Shown: positions 8,404-17,607 of the stretch, piece after piece
Numbering within the stretch: the first letter of the stretch is position 1
Layout: each line of letters opens with the position of its first letter
NCBI GenBank assembly: GCA_025456145.1
Contig: JALOLD010000019.1
Coordinates: forward strand, 1 to 53,117
Direction: 5' to 3'
Source: Thermoanaerobaculales bacterium
GTDB taxonomy: Bacteria; Acidobacteriota; Thermoanaerobaculia; Thermoanaerobaculales; Sulfomarinibacteraceae
Length of the DNA: 53,117 nt
Program-made: the position numbers and the translations under genes
The notes under the pieces: generated by a model
Told to the model about the DNA's origin: nothing
What the model saw: only the letters and a program-made list of their open reading frames with translations
Database searches by the model: none

Positions 8404-9459
8404 CTACTCGTAGCGGTAGCGTTGAATGGTCTCCACGAACGTCGAAACTGCCCGCACCGGGACGTCGGGGGTGACGCCGTGGCCGAGATTGGCGATGTAG
8501 CCCCGGCGCGGCGCCGCCGCGACCATCGCCAGGGTCCGGGCGCGGATCGCGTCGTCGGGCCCCATCAGGACGCCCGGGTCGAGGTTGCCCTGAAGGGCGT
8601 GGTCGGGCAGGGCCCGGGTCGCCATCGCCAGATCGGCGCGCCAGTCGAGGCCGATCACCTCGCAGGGCATGTCGCGCATGTCGTGGAGCAGGTGGGCGCC
8701 GCCGTTGGCGAAGTAGATCCGCGGCACGCCGAGATCGCCGATCTTCTCGAGCAGCCGTCGCGCCGGGCCGAGCGCCCAGCGCCGGGCGTCCTCGGCGCCG
8801 AGGGCGCCGATCCACGAGTCGAAGACCTGGACCGCCTGGGCCCCGGCCTCGACCTGCGAGCGGAGATAGGCGGCCATCGCATCGGCCAACCGGTTGACGA
8901 GGGCGTCGAAGACCCCGGGGTGGTGGTGGGCGAAGGCCTTGGCGAGGCTGAAGGAGCGCGAGGTCGAGCCCTCGACGAGATAGGTCCCGAGGGTCCAGGG
9001 CGCGCCGCAGAAGCCGATCAGCGCGGTCTCGGGAGCGAGCGCCTCGCGGACCAGGGCCAGGGTTTCGGACAGGAACTCGGTCCCGCTCCAGGGCTCGGGG
9101 AAGCGCAGCCGGTCGAGATCGGCCGGGGTCCGGAGCGGGTTGGCGATGTGCGGGGCGGGGGCGAAGTCGAGCTCGATCCCGGCCGGGACGAGCGGGGTCA
9201 GGATGTCGGAGAAGACGATCGCCGCGTCGAGGCCGAAGCGGCGGATCGGCTGGAGCGTGACCTCGGCGGCGATCTCCGGGGTCCGGCACATGGTCAGGAA
9301 GTCGCCGGCGCGGGTCCGCACCTCGCGGTACTCGGGCAGGTAGCGCCCGGCCTGGCGCATTATCCACACCGGTGGTCGGTCGACCTCTTCCCTGCGGCAC
9401 GCGCGGAGGAATCGGTTCGATCCCGCTCCCGCTCCCGCTCCCGTTCCCGAATTCACCAT
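8404..9459 (-). CDS. hemE: Uroporphyrinogen decarboxylase
   Basis: Decarboxylates uroporphyrinogen III to coproporphyrinogen III in the cytoplasm. The product is 351 residues. Family motifs are present: PPVWIMRQAGRYLPEYR at about 30-46, the FSDILTP segment, GFCGAPWTLG, and GLDWR near residue 250, with the C-terminal NLGHGV motif. The ATG (9459-9457) overlaps the hemL stop by 7 bases. Residues 5-12 (GTGAGAGA) are encoded by a GGGAGC hexamer run, and homologous HemE proteins normally start just before the NRF that follows. The run therefore seems to have replaced the native start, with the overlap ATG now used. Confidence 0.96.
   Translation of the reverse strand: MVNSGTGAGAGAGSNRFLRACRREEVDRPPVWIMRQAGRYLPEYREVRTRAGDFLTMCRTPEIAAEVTLQPIRRFGLDAAIVFSDILTPLVPAGIELDFAPAPHIANPLRTPADLDRLRFPEPWSGTEFLSETLALVREALAPETALIGFCGAPWTLGTYLVEGSTSRSFSLAKAFAHHHPGVFDALVNRLADAMAAYLRSQVEAGAQAVQVFDSWIGALGAEDARRWALGPARRLLEKIGDLGVPRIYFANGGAHLLHDMRDMPCEVIGLDWRADLAMATRALPDHALQGNLDPGVLMGPDDAIRARTLAMVAAAPRRGYIANLGHGVTPDVPVRAVSTFVETIQRYRYE
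9421..9449. repeat. Hexamer run inside the hemE 5' coding end
   Basis: Four to five CTCCCG units (GGGAGC on the coding strand) lie within codons about 4-13 of hemE. Because the unit is six bases, copy-number change keeps the reading frame. The same hexamer recurs at 52535-52563 downstream of the tRNA. Confidence 0.9.
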
Positions 9460-10754
9460 TCGATCGCCCGAATAGCGTCGCTGAACGCCGCGACCGTCTG
9501 GTCGATCGCGGCCTCGTCGTGCGCGGTCGAGACGAACATCACCTCGTAGGCCGACGGTGCGAGGTAGATGCCGCGCTCGAGGAGCGCGGCGTGGAGCCTG
9601 GCGTACCGGCCCGCGGCCTCGGGGTCGATGCCCTCCGCGGCGACCGGCGGCGGGCCTTCCTGGAGGGCGAGCCAGAGGATCGAGCCGCGCCGGACCACCG
9701 ACCACGGCACGCCGCGCCGGACGAAGACCTCGCGGAGGCCGCGCTCGAGCCGCTCGCCGAGCTCGTCGAGCCGTCGCCAGGCCCGGCCGTCGTCGGCGAG
9801 CAGCTCGCGCAGGGCGGCGGCGCCGGCGGCCATCGCCACCGGGTTCCCGGAGAGCGTCCCCGCCTGGTAGACCGGGCCGAGGGGTGCGAGCCTCTCCATG
9901 TGCTCGCGCCGGCCGCCGTAGGCGCCGACCGGCAGGCCGCCGCCGATGACCTTTCCATAGGTCGCGAGATCGGGGACGACGCCATAAAGACCGGCGGCGC
10001 CGTCGGGCCCGAGCCGGAAGCCGGTGATCACCTCGTCGAGGATCAGCATCGCGCCGTGCCGGTCGCACTCGTCGCGCAGCGCGGCGACGAAGGCCGGGGT
10101 CTGGGGGAGCAGCCCGTTGTTGGCCGGAACGCCCTCGATGACCACCGCGGCGACCTCGCCGCCGCGCTCGGCCATGAGCTTCCGGAAGGCCGCCTCGTCG
10201 GCGAGCGGCAGCACCAGGGTGTGGGCCGCCGATGATGCCGGCACCCCGGCCGACGACGGCGTGCCGAAGGTGGCGAGCCCCGAGCCGGCGGCGACCAGCA
10301 GGTAGTCGGCGTGGCCGTGGTAGCAGCCGGTGAACTTGACGATCGCGTCGCGGCCGGTGACGCCGCGGGCCAGCCGGACGGCGGACATCACCGCCTCGGT
10401 GCCGGAGGAGACGAAGCGGACCATCTCGAGGAAGGGCACCGCGGAGATCACCAGCTCGGCGAGCTCGAGCTCGCGGGCGCAGGGCGCGCCGAACGAGGTG
10501 CCGGCGGCCGCCGCGGCGGTCACCGCCTCGACCACCGCCGGGTGGGCGTGGCCGAGGATGAGCGGCCCCCACGAGCCGACGTAGTCGACGAACTCGCGCC
10601 CGTCGGCGTCGGTGAAGCGGCAGCCGGCGGCGTGGTCGTAAAAGAGCGGCTGGCCGCCGACCGAGCCGAAGGCCCGGACCGGCGAGCTGACCCCGGCCGG
10701 CATGATCTGGCAGGCGCGGGCGTAGAGCTCGCGCGAGCGCGGTCCGGCGCTCAC
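9453..10754 (-). CDS. hemL: Glutamate-1-semialdehyde 2,1-aminomutase
   Basis: PLP enzyme that converts glutamate-1-semialdehyde to 5-aminolevulinate, the second step of the C5 pathway that HemA starts. The product is 433 residues, standard length. It shows MPAGVSSPVRAF near the N-terminus, GCYHGHAD, ILDEVITGFR and the PLP lysine K268 in TYGKVIGGGLP. The GTG start overlaps the hemB stop in a GTGA, implying translational coupling. Next downstream gene is hemE, overlapping by 7 bases. Confidence 0.97.
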   Translation of the reverse strand: MSAGPRSRELYARACQIMPAGVSSPVRAFGSVGGQPLFYDHAAGCRFTDADGREFVDYVGSWGPLILGHAHPAVVEAVTAAAAAGTSFGAPCARELELAELVISAVPFLEMVRFVSSGTEAVMSAVRLARGVTGRDAIVKFTGCYHGHADYLLVAAGSGLATFGTPSSAGVPASSAAHTLVLPLADEAAFRKLMAERGGEVAAVVIEGVPANNGLLPQTPAFVAALRDECDRHGAMLILDEVITGFRLGPDGAAGLYGVVPDLATYGKVIGGGLPVGAYGGRREHMERLAPLGPVYQAGTLSGNPVAMAAGAAALRELLADDGRAWRRLDELGERLERGLREVFVRRGVPWSVVRRGSILWLALQEGPPPVAAEGIDPEAAGRYARLHAALLERGIYLAPSAYEVMFVSTAHDEAAIDQTVAAFSDAIRAIEW

Positions 10755-11734
10755 AGCCAGCCCTCGGCGAGGGCCTGCCGGCCGTGGTAGGTGATGAGGA
10801 TGTCGGCGCCGGCGCGGCGGAAGGCGTGCCAGTTCTCGAGGACGATCGCCCGCTCGTCGATCCAGCCCCGGGCGGCCGCCGCCTTGACCATCGAGTACTC
10901 GCCCGAGACATTGTAGACGGCGAGGGGCAGCTGGAAGGCCTCGGCGAGGTCGGCGACGACGTCGAGATAGGCGAGGGCCGGCTTGACCATCAGGATGTCG
11001 GCGCCCTCCTCGACGTCGAGCTCGGCCTCGATCAGGGCCTCGCGCCGGTTGCGCGAGTCCATCTGGTAGGAGCGGCGGTCGCCCATCGCCGGCGCCGAGT
11101 GGGCGGCCTCGCGGAACGGCCCGTAGTAGGCCGAGGCGTACTTGACCGAGTACGACATGATCGCGGTGTGGACCAGGCCGTCGTCGTCGAGGGCGTCGCG
11201 GATCGCGGCGACCCGGCCGTCCATCATGTCCGAGGGAGCGACGACGTCGGCCCCCGCCCGGGCGTGCGACAGCGCCATCGCGGCGAGGTGGGGGAGGCTG
11301 GCGTCGTTGTCGATCCTCCCGTCGACGATCAAGCCGCAGTGGCCGTGGTCGGTATAGGCGCACAGGCAGACATCGGTCATCACGGTCAGCGACTCGCCGA
11401 AGCGGTCCTTGAGCGCCGCCACCGCGGTCGCGACGAGGTTGCCGTCGGCCGACGCGGAGCGGCCCTCCGGGCTCTTGTCGGCGGCATCGGGCACCCCGAA
11501 GAGCAGCACCGAGCGGATCCCCAGCTCGAGGTCGCCGGCGACCGTCGCGACGAGCCGGTCGACCGACTGGTGGTCGATCCCCGGCATCGCCTCGATCGGG
11601 TGGGACACCCCCGAGCCGGGGACGATGAAGTGGGGCTGGACGAGCATCCGGGGGTCGAGCCGGGCCTCGGCGACGAGGTCGCGAAGCGCGGCGGTGGTAC
11701 GCAGACGGCGTGGTCTGAAGATCAGCTCCGACAT
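10751..11734 (-). CDS. hemB: Delta-aminolevulinic acid dehydratase (porphobilinogen synthase)
   Basis: Condenses two 5-aminolevulinate molecules into porphobilinogen. The product is 327 residues. The zinc-type cysteine triad is present (C123, C125, C133 in VCLCAYTDHGHCG), and the two Schiff-base lysines are K198 (SYSVKYAS) and K251 (LMVKPALAYLD), so this is a zinc-dependent enzyme. GGAGGAG precedes the ATG, which lies inside the end of hemD (13-base overlap). The stop overlaps the hemL GTG. Confidence 0.98.
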   Translation of the reverse strand: MSELIFRPRRLRTTAALRDLVAEARLDPRMLVQPHFIVPGSGVSHPIEAMPGIDHQSVDRLVATVAGDLELGIRSVLLFGVPDAADKSPEGRSASADGNLVATAVAALKDRFGESLTVMTDVCLCAYTDHGHCGLIVDGRIDNDASLPHLAAMALSHARAGADVVAPSDMMDGRVAAIRDALDDDGLVHTAIMSYSVKYASAYYGPFREAAHSAPAMGDRRSYQMDSRNRREALIEAELDVEEGADILMVKPALAYLDVVADLAEAFQLPLAVYNVSGEYSMVKAAAARGWIDERAIVLENWHAFRRAGADILITYHGRQALAEGWL

Positions 11735-12438
11735 AGCTCCTCCGCAAGGGACCCGATCGAGGGATCGGGTGGGATCGCACAGTCGATACCGAGGGAACGT
11801 GCCGCGTCGCGGGTGGTCGGCCCGAGCGCCCAGTGCGGGCACGGCAGGGGCCGCCCGCCGACCCCCTGGAGATACAGCCGGGCGGCGCGCGGCGAGGTGA
11901 CGACCACCGCCCCGATGTCGGGGCCGATGGGCGGCAGGTCGGCGGGGGGCGTCGCCTGCATCCGGTAGACGATGATCGGCAGCAGCCGGTGGCCGGTCTC
12001 GGCGAGAGCCTCGGGCAGCTCGGGGCGGCGATGATGCCCGCACGGGAAGACCGCGGTGGTGGCGGGCGGCCAACGCCCGGCGAGCACCTCGGCGAGACCG
12101 AGCCCGGTCCCCGGTCCGACCACCGAGACGGTCATCCCGGCGGCGGTGGCGGCTGCGGCGGTGCCGTCGCCGATCGCCGCGAGGGGCAGCTCGAGCAGCC
12201 GGCCGGCGCCGCGCACCGCGCACCCGCGGACGAAGCGGGCGGCCGACCTCGGCGAGGCCATGACGAGCCAGGTAGGGCAGGCATCCGGGGCGAGGGCCCG
12301 GGCCCAGCCGCCCTCGTCGTCGACCTCCTCGAGCCGGAGGACCGGGTAGGGGACGATCTCGATGTCGCGGCCCGCGACCAGCGCCGCGAGCTCGCCGGAG
12401 TCCTCCGCGGTCCGGGTGAGGAGGATCCTCCGGCTCAC
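11722..12438 (-). CDS. hemD: Uroporphyrinogen-III synthase
   Basis: Cyclises hydroxymethylbilane with inversion of ring D to give uroporphyrinogen III. The product is 238 residues. Sequence conservation in this family is low; support comes from the opening RRILLTRTAEDSGELA, the internal VMASPRSAARF and VVTSPRAARL repeats typical of the two HemD lobes, and position between hemC and hemB. The GTG start overlaps the hemC stop (GTGA). Confidence 0.93.
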   Translation of the reverse strand: MSRRILLTRTAEDSGELAALVAGRDIEIVPYPVLRLEEVDDEGGWARALAPDACPTWLVMASPRSAARFVRGCAVRGAGRLLELPLAAIGDGTAAAATAAGMTVSVVGPGTGLGLAEVLAGRWPPATTAVFPCGHHRRPELPEALAETGHRLLPIIVYRMQATPPADLPPIGPDIGAVVVTSPRAARLYLQGVGGRPLPCPHWALGPTTRDAARSLGIDCAIPPDPSIGSLAEELCRS

Positions 12439-13370
12439 GGCTTCACCACCCCGGGCATCGCCGCCGCGAGGGCGTCGCGGCAGGCCCGGGCGGCGAGCTC
12501 GGCGGTCGGGGCGACCACGCCGACCCGGGCGACGGTCGCCCGCCGGACCTCGCCATCGACCTCGCCGAGCACCGCGCGCAGCCGGATCGCGCCGTCGTCG
12601 GCGGCGGCGAGGCAGCCGAGGGGCAGGTGGCAGCCGCCGCCGAGCAGCTCGAGGAGGCGGCGCTCGGCGCCGACATTGGCGGCGATAGCCTCGTCGTGGA
12701 GACCGGCGACGGGCCGGGTGAGGTCGTCGTCGCGCCGCGCCTCGATCGCCAGGGCCCCCTGACCGGGCGCCGGTAGCATCACGGTCGGGTCGAGCTCGGC
12801 GACATCGAGATCGGCGAGGTCGGGGGCGAGCCGCTCGACCCCGGCCGCGGCGAGCACGATGGCGTCGTAACCGCCGCCGCGGAGCTTGTCGATCCGGGTC
12901 GGAACGTTGCCCCGCAGCGCGGCGATCGTGATCGCGGGGGAGAGCGCCAGTGCCTGCGCCGCGCGGCGCAGCGACGAGGTGCCGAGCACCGCGCCGGCGG
13001 GCAGCCCGATCGGGTCGGCGGGGGTCGGCGCGAGCAGGCCGCGCCGGGCGAGGAGGAGGTCGGCGGGGTTGGCGCGCTCGGGGATCGCCACGACCTCGAG
13101 GCCCTCGGGCTCGTCGGTCGGCAGGTCCTTGAGCGAGTGGACGACGAGGTCGACCCGCCGGGCGAGGAGGGCGTCCTGGAGCTCCTTGGTGAAGAAGCCC
13201 TTGCCCTCCATCTTGGAGAAGGCGACATCCTGGACCCGGTCGCCCCGGGTCTTGACGACGACGATCTCGGCGTCGATCCCGAGCCGACCGGCGAGCAGGC
13301 CGGCGACGTGGCGGGCCTGCCAGAGCGCCAGCTCCGACCCGCGCGTGCCGAGCCGCAGCCTCCCGCTCAC
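12435..13370 (-). CDS. hemC: Porphobilinogen deaminase (hydroxymethylbilane synthase)
   Basis: Polymerises four porphobilinogens to hydroxymethylbilane. The product is 311 residues. Motifs: LRLGTRGSELALWQA at the N-terminus, HSLKDLPTD with catalytic D82, LGTSSLRR, and the dipyrromethane-cofactor cysteine C247 in GGGCHLPLG. It overlaps hemA upstream by 4 bases and hemD downstream by 4 bases. Confidence 0.98.
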   Translation of the reverse strand: MSGRLRLGTRGSELALWQARHVAGLLAGRLGIDAEIVVVKTRGDRVQDVAFSKMEGKGFFTKELQDALLARRVDLVVHSLKDLPTDEPEGLEVVAIPERANPADLLLARRGLLAPTPADPIGLPAGAVLGTSSLRRAAQALALSPAITIAALRGNVPTRIDKLRGGGYDAIVLAAAGVERLAPDLADLDVAELDPTVMLPAPGQGALAIEARRDDDLTRPVAGLHDEAIAANVGAERRLLELLGGGCHLPLGCLAAADDGAIRLRAVLGEVDGEVRRATVARVGVVAPTAELAARACRDALAAAMPGVVKP

Positions 13371-14677
13371 TCCGGCTCGCCCTCTTCGCCTTCGAGGTCG
13401 TCGGCGAGACCGCGGAGGAACCCGTCGATGACCGCGCTCGAGTGGTGCCAGGCGGCGCCCTTGAGCCCGCGCAGCGGCACGCGGACGAGCCGTTTGACCA
13501 TCGACCGCGCGAGCCTCTCGACCGCCGCGCGATCGGCCTCGTCGAGGTGGGAGAGGTCCTTGGTCAGGCTGTGGCGGACCGCACGGTCGGCGACCTCGCG
13601 GAAGCTCAGCTCGAGGTTCCGGGCGGCCGGCGACAAGGCACGGTCGAGGAGGTGCCGGCGGAGGGTCTCGATCTGGTGGTCGACCAGCTTCTCGCAGCGA
13701 TCGATCTCGGCGAGGCGCAGCTCGCGGTTGTGCTCGGCCTCGCCGCGCATCTCCTCGATGCCGTGCAGGTCGACGCCGCGGATCGCACGGGCGTCGGGGT
13801 CGAGGTTGGGCGGCATGGCGAGATCGACGAGGAGCAGCGGCTCGTTGTCGTCGAGCTGGAGACGGAGCCCCTCGACCTGGGCGCGGGTCAGCATGATCCG
13901 GTCGGACGAGGTGGCGGCGACGACGAGGCCGACCGCCGGAGGGGCGGCGAGGGTGGCCTCGAGGAACAGGGCCTCGGCGTTCGGGTCCCCGGCCACCATC
14001 TCGCGCGCCTTCTCGGGGGTGCGGTTGGCGACCAGCACCGGTCGCTCGCGGTCGGCGGCGCGGATCAGCCGCAGCGTCTGGTGGGCCATCTCGCCGGCGC
14101 CGAGGATCAGGACCGGCGCGCTGCTCACGCCGAGGTGCTCGTGGAGGCGCCGCTCGACCAGGGTGACCAGCGACACCGGGCGGCGGGTGAGCTCGGTCTC
14201 GGTGCGGATCCGCTTGGCGAGGTGGAAGGCCTCGTGGAAGGTCTGGTCGAGGATCCCGCCGAGCAGGTTGATCCGGTGCGCCCGCTCGTGCGCCTCCTTG
14301 GCCTGACCGGTGATCTGGGCCTCGCCGACCATCATCGAGTCGAGGGCCGAGGCGACGCGGAAGAGATGGCGCACCGCGCTGCGCCCGAAGTGGACGTAGA
14401 GGCGGTCGTCGTCGGGCAGCTGGGTGGAGCCGTCGGTGAGGTCGGCGAGCGACCGCCGGAGGTGGAAGAGCAGCGGGTTGGTGTGGATCCGGGTCTCGCC
14501 GCGGAAGTAGAACTCGACCCGGTTGCAGGTCCCGAGGTAGACCAGCTCGGAGAAGCCGGCGAGCCGCGCCAGCTCGACGAGCTGGGCGTGCTCGAAGTTG
14601 GCGGGCAGGGCGGCGGCGGCGAGCTCGTCGACCTGCGCCGTGCGGTAGCTCGTTCCGACGACTCCGATGCGGTCCAA
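13367..14677 (-). CDS. hemA: Glutamyl-tRNA reductase
   Basis: Reduces glutamyl-tRNA to glutamate-1-semialdehyde with NADPH, the first committed and usual control step of the C5 pathway. The product is 436 residues. The active-site cysteine is C51 in GTCNRVE; SMMVGEAQI and the NADPH-binding segment LILGAGEMAHQT follow, then a helical dimerisation tail. The start is TTG, chosen because GGAGGTGA lies 6 bases upstream and translation begins with the conserved RIGVVGTSYRTA. A TTG start may limit expression. It is the first gene of the hem operon and divergent from sdhC. Confidence 0.97.
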   Translation of the reverse strand: MDRIGVVGTSYRTAQVDELAAAALPANFEHAQLVELARLAGFSELVYLGTCNRVEFYFRGETRIHTNPLLFHLRRSLADLTDGSTQLPDDDRLYVHFGRSAVRHLFRVASALDSMMVGEAQITGQAKEAHERAHRINLLGGILDQTFHEAFHLAKRIRTETELTRRPVSLVTLVERRLHEHLGVSSAPVLILGAGEMAHQTLRLIRAADRERPVLVANRTPEKAREMVAGDPNAEALFLEATLAAPPAVGLVVAATSSDRIMLTRAQVEGLRLQLDDNEPLLLVDLAMPPNLDPDARAIRGVDLHGIEEMRGEAEHNRELRLAEIDRCEKLVDHQIETLRRHLLDRALSPAARNLELSFREVADRAVRHSLTKDLSHLDEADRAAVERLARSMVKRLVRVPLRGLKGAAWHHSSAVIDGFLRGLADDLEGEEGEPE

Positions 14678-14700
14678 ACCGGTGTCACCTCCGGGCGACG

Positions 14701-14706
14701 ATCATA
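14701..14706 (-). promoter_or_regulatory. hemA: Possible -10 element for the hem operon
   Basis: On the minus strand TATGAT sits about 24 bases upstream of the TTG start, leaving a short leader that carries the GGAGGTGA site. The -35 position (about 14724-14729) has no good match, so this is tentative. Confidence 0.45.
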
Positions 14707-14751
14707 GCGGAGAGCGCTCCGCGGTGGGTCACGGGCCGGTAAATCCTCGGC

Positions 14752-14938
14752 TGCCCGCGTCCGCGTCCGCGTCCGTGCCCGAATGATGCTGGTCCGGGAG
14801 GATTCGAGATGGATCAAAGGTGGGGGGTACGGTTCTTTGACATCCCCTGACGATTGAAGGGATGGGGAGCCCAGAGGCGGGAGCTGGCTCTCGGACGTGG
14901 GTACGGACTCGGGCACGGACGCGGTCGCGGACGCGGGA
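14752..14938. repeat. Hairpin-armed hexamer island between hemA and sdhC
   Basis: The left arm at 14752-14787 (CGCGTCCGCGTCCGTGCCCG core) is matched by an inverted arm at 14901-14938 with only a few mismatches, around a 113-bp loop. The unit is CGCGTC/GTCCGC, as at the left end of the window. It occupies most of the 347-bp divergent hemA-sdhC gap. The remaining loop contains a TTGACA (14837) without a matching -10. Confidence 0.85.
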
Positions 14939-14967
14939 GGTCACGACCTCCCACCGTCAGACGTTCC

Positions 14968-14976
14968 TGCTACGAT
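14968..14976 (+). promoter_or_regulatory. sdhC: Extended -10 element upstream of sdhC
   Basis: TGC-TACGAT forms an extended -10, which would place transcription start near 14983 and leave a leader of about 42 bases before sdhC. No good -35 is seen, as expected for extended -10 promoters. Confidence 0.45.
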
Positions 14977-15024
14977 GCTGCTGGTGCACGACATCGACGC
15001 TGGAACGGAGGCTGGACGCGAGCC

Positions 15025-15681
15025 ATGAACCTGACGCAAGGTCTGTACAGCTCGACGATCGGCAAGAAGATCCTCATGGCCGTGACCGGCATCATCCTCT
15101 TCGGCTTCGTGGTCGGTCACATGCTGGGCAACCTCCAGCTCTACCTCGGCGCCGAGCAGCTCAACGCCTACGCCGACAAGCTGCAGAGCCTGGGGCCGCT
15201 GCTCTGGGTCATCCGGGCGGGGCTCGCGTTCTGCGTCGGCGTCCACGTCGTGGCGGCGGTTCAGCTGTGGCTGCGCAACCGGGCGAGCCGGCCGGTCCGC
15301 TACCGGCTCTTCCGACCGCCCGAGGTCGACTACGCGGCGAGGACCATGATGTGGAGCGGGCCGATCATCCTGCTCTTCATCCTCTATCACCTCGGTCACC
15401 TCACGGTCGGTTGCCTTCACCACGACTTCATCCGCGGCGACGTCTACCACAACGTCGTGACGACCTTCCGGATCTGGTGGGTCGCCGGCTTCTACATGCT
15501 GGCCAACCTGCTGCTGGCGGTCCACCTCTACCACGGCCTGTGGAGCCTGTTTCAGACCTTCGGATGGGACCACCCGCTGTTCGGCCGCGCCCGTCGCTGG
15601 ATCGCCATCGGCTTCGCGGTGCTGATCGGCGCCGGCAACGTCTCGCTGCCGCTGGCGGTGCTCGCCGGCGTGGTCCGCTGA
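15025..15681 (+). CDS. sdhC: Succinate dehydrogenase cytochrome b558 subunit
   Basis: Di-heme membrane anchor that passes electrons between SdhB and the quinone pool. The product is 218 residues. Five hydrophobic helices are apparent, the first at about 15-35 (ILMAVTGIILFGFVVGHML). Histidines in GHMLGNLQ, GVHVVAA, LYHLGHLT and VHLYHGLW fit axial heme ligands of the SdhC_b558 family seen in Bacillus, Bacteroidota and Acidobacteriota. A single large anchor replaces the SdhC/SdhD pair. ATG with GGAGG upstream; sdhA follows after 12 bases. Confidence 0.95.
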   Translation: MNLTQGLYSSTIGKKILMAVTGIILFGFVVGHMLGNLQLYLGAEQLNAYADKLQSLGPLLWVIRAGLAFCVGVHVVAAVQLWLRNRASRPVRYRLFRPPEVDYAARTMMWSGPIILLFILYHLGHLTVGCLHHDFIRGDVYHNVVTTFRIWWVAGFYMLANLLLAVHLYHGLWSLFQTFGWDHPLFGRARRWIAIGFAVLIGAGNVSLPLAVLAGVVR

Positions 15682-15693
15682 GGAGGTGGTGAG

Positions 15694-17607
15694 ATGAAGC
15701 TCGACGCACGTGTTCCGGCCGGACCGCTCGCCGACAAGTGGATGTCGCTGCGCGACCACCTCAAGCTGGTCAGCCCGGCCAACAAGCGCAAGCGCTCGAT
15801 CATCGTCGTCGGCACCGGGCTCGCCGGCGGCGCGGCGGCGGCCAGCCTCGGCGAGATGGGCTACCGGGTCAAGGCCTTCTGCTACCAGGACAGCGCCCGC
15901 CGCGCCCACTCGATCGCCGCCCAGGGCGGGATCAACGCCGCCAAGAACTACCAGAACGACGGCGACTCGGTCTTCCGGCTCTTCTACGACACCATCAAGG
16001 GCGGCGACTTCCGGGCCCGCGAGGCCAACGTCTACCGGCTCGCCGAGGTGTCGAACGCGATCATCGACCAGTGCGTCGCCCAGGGCATACCCTTCGCCCG
16101 CGAGTACGGCGGGACCCTCGCCAACCGGTCCTTCGGCGGCGCCCAGGTATCGCGCACCTTCTACGCGCGAGGCCAGACCGGGCAACAGCTGCTGCTCGGC
16201 GCGTACTCGGCGCTCAACGCCCAGGTCGCCGCGGGGACCGTCGTCGTCCACCCGCGGACCGAGATGCTCGACCTCGTGGTCGTCGACGGCCGGGCGCGCG
16301 GCATCATCACCCGCGACATGGTGAGCGGGGCGGTCGAGTGCCACGTCGGGGACGCGGTGCTGCTCGCCACCGGCGGCTACTCGAACGTCTACTTCCTCTC
16401 GACCAACGCCAAGGGGTGCAACGTCACCGCCGTGTGGCGGGCGCACCGGCGGGGCGCCGGATTCGCCAACCCCTGCTTCACCCAGATCCACCCGACCTGC
16501 ATTCCCCAGGCCGGCGACTACCAGTCGAAGCTGACGCTGATGTCGGAGTCGCTGCGCAACGACGGCCGGGTGTGGGTGCCGATCGCCGAGGGGGACGACC
16601 GGGCGCCCGGCGACATCCCCGAGGCCGAGCGGGACTACTACCTCGAGCGGATCTACCCGGCGTTCGGCAACCTCGCGCCGCGCGACATCTCGTCGCGCGC
16701 GGCGAAGCGGATGTGCGACGAGGGCCGCGGCGTCGGACCCGGCAAGCGGGGCGTCTATCTCGACTTCGCCGAGGCGATCGGCCGGCTCGGCGAAAACGTC
16801 ATCCGCGCCCGCTACGGCAACCTGTTCGACATGTACGAGCGGATCACCGGCGAGAACCCGTACAGGGCGCCGATGAGGATCTACCCGGCGCCCCACTACA
16901 CGATGGGCGGGCTCTGGGTCGACTACTACCTGATGAGCACGATCCCCGGCCTGTTCGTCCTCGGCGAGGCCAACTTCTCCGATCACGGCGCCAACCGGCT
17001 CGGGGCGTCGGCCCTCATGCAGGGGCTCGCCGACGGCTACTTCGTCGCGCCCTACACCCTCGGCGAGTACCTCGCTGGGGCCAAGCTCGAGGAGGTCTCG
17101 CCGGCCCACGAGGCCTGCCGCGCGACCCTCCACGAGGTCGATCAGCGGACCGCGCGGCTGCTCGGGGTGCGCGGCTCGCGCACCGTCGACAGCTTCCACC
17201 GCGAGCTCGGGATGCTGATGCTCGACCGCTGCGGCATGTCGCGGACCGCCGAGGGGCTGACCGAGGCGATCGCCGCGATCGGCCGGCTGCGCGAGGCCTT
17301 CTGGCACGAGGTCAAGGTGCCCGGCGCCGGCGCCGAGCTCAACCAGGAGCTCGAGAAGGCGGGCCGCGTCGCCGACCACTTCGAGCTCGCCGAGCTGATG
17401 TGCCGAGACGCGCTGGCCCGCGACGAGTCGTGCGGCGGCCACTTCCGCGAGGAGCACCAGACCCCGGACGGCGAGGCGCTGCGCGACGACGAGAGCTTCT
17501 GCAACGTCACCGTCTGGGAGCACCGGGGCGAGGGCGCCGAGCCGGCGGCGCACGTCGAGAGCCTCGAGTTCGAAACCGTGCAGCTCGCGCAGAGGAGCTA
17601 CAAATGA
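15694..17607 (+). CDS. sdhA: Succinate dehydrogenase/fumarate reductase flavoprotein subunit
   Basis: FAD-containing catalytic subunit, oxidising succinate or reducing fumarate on the cytoplasmic face. The product is 637 residues, long for SdhA and typical of the b558-anchored class. FAD-binding VVGTGLAGG starts at about 38; the covalent FAD histidine is H72 in [10 protein letters not shown]. Active-site segments [10 protein letters not shown] and QIHPTC are present, as is [22 protein letters not shown] precedes the ATG. The stop overlaps the sdhB ATG (ATGA). Confidence 0.97.
   Translation: MKLDARVPAGPLADKWMSLRDHLKLVSPANKRKRSIIVVGTGLAGGAAAASLGEMGYRVKAFCYQDSARRAHSIAAQGGINAAKNYQNDGDSVFRLFYDTIKGGDFRAREANVYRLAEVSNAIIDQCVAQGIPFAREYGGTLANRSFGGAQVSRTFYARGQTGQQLLLGAYSALNAQVAAGTVVVHPRTEMLDLVVVDGRARGIITRDMVSGAVECHVGDAVLLATGGYSNVYFLSTNAKGCNVTAVWRAHRRGAGFANPCFTQIHPTCIPQAGDYQSKLTLMSESLRNDGRVWVPIAEGDDRAPGDIPEAERDYYLERIYPAFGNLAPRDISSRAAKRMCDEGRGVGPGKRGVYLDFAEAIGRLGENVIRARYGNLFDMYERITGENPYRAPMRIYPAPHYTMGGLWVDYYLMSTIPGLFVLGEANFSDHGANRLGASALMQGLADGYFVAPYTLGEYLAGAKLEEVSPAHEACRATLHEVDQRTARLLGVRGSRTVDSFHRELGMLMLDRCGMSRTAEGLTEAIAAIGRLREAFWHEVKVPGAGAELNQELEKAGRVADHFELAELMCRDALARDESCGGHFREEHQTPDGEALRDDESFCNVTVWEHRGEGAEPAAHVESLEFETVQLAQRSYK

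Noticed and set aside
14837..14865. TTGACA-based promoter in the hemA-sdhC gap
   Set aside because: No acceptable -10 lies 15-19 bp downstream; the extended -10 at 14968 is a better candidate.
14941..17553. 870-codon minus-strand open frame opposite sdhC/sdhA
   Set aside because: Antisense shadow of strongly conserved genes; no family features.
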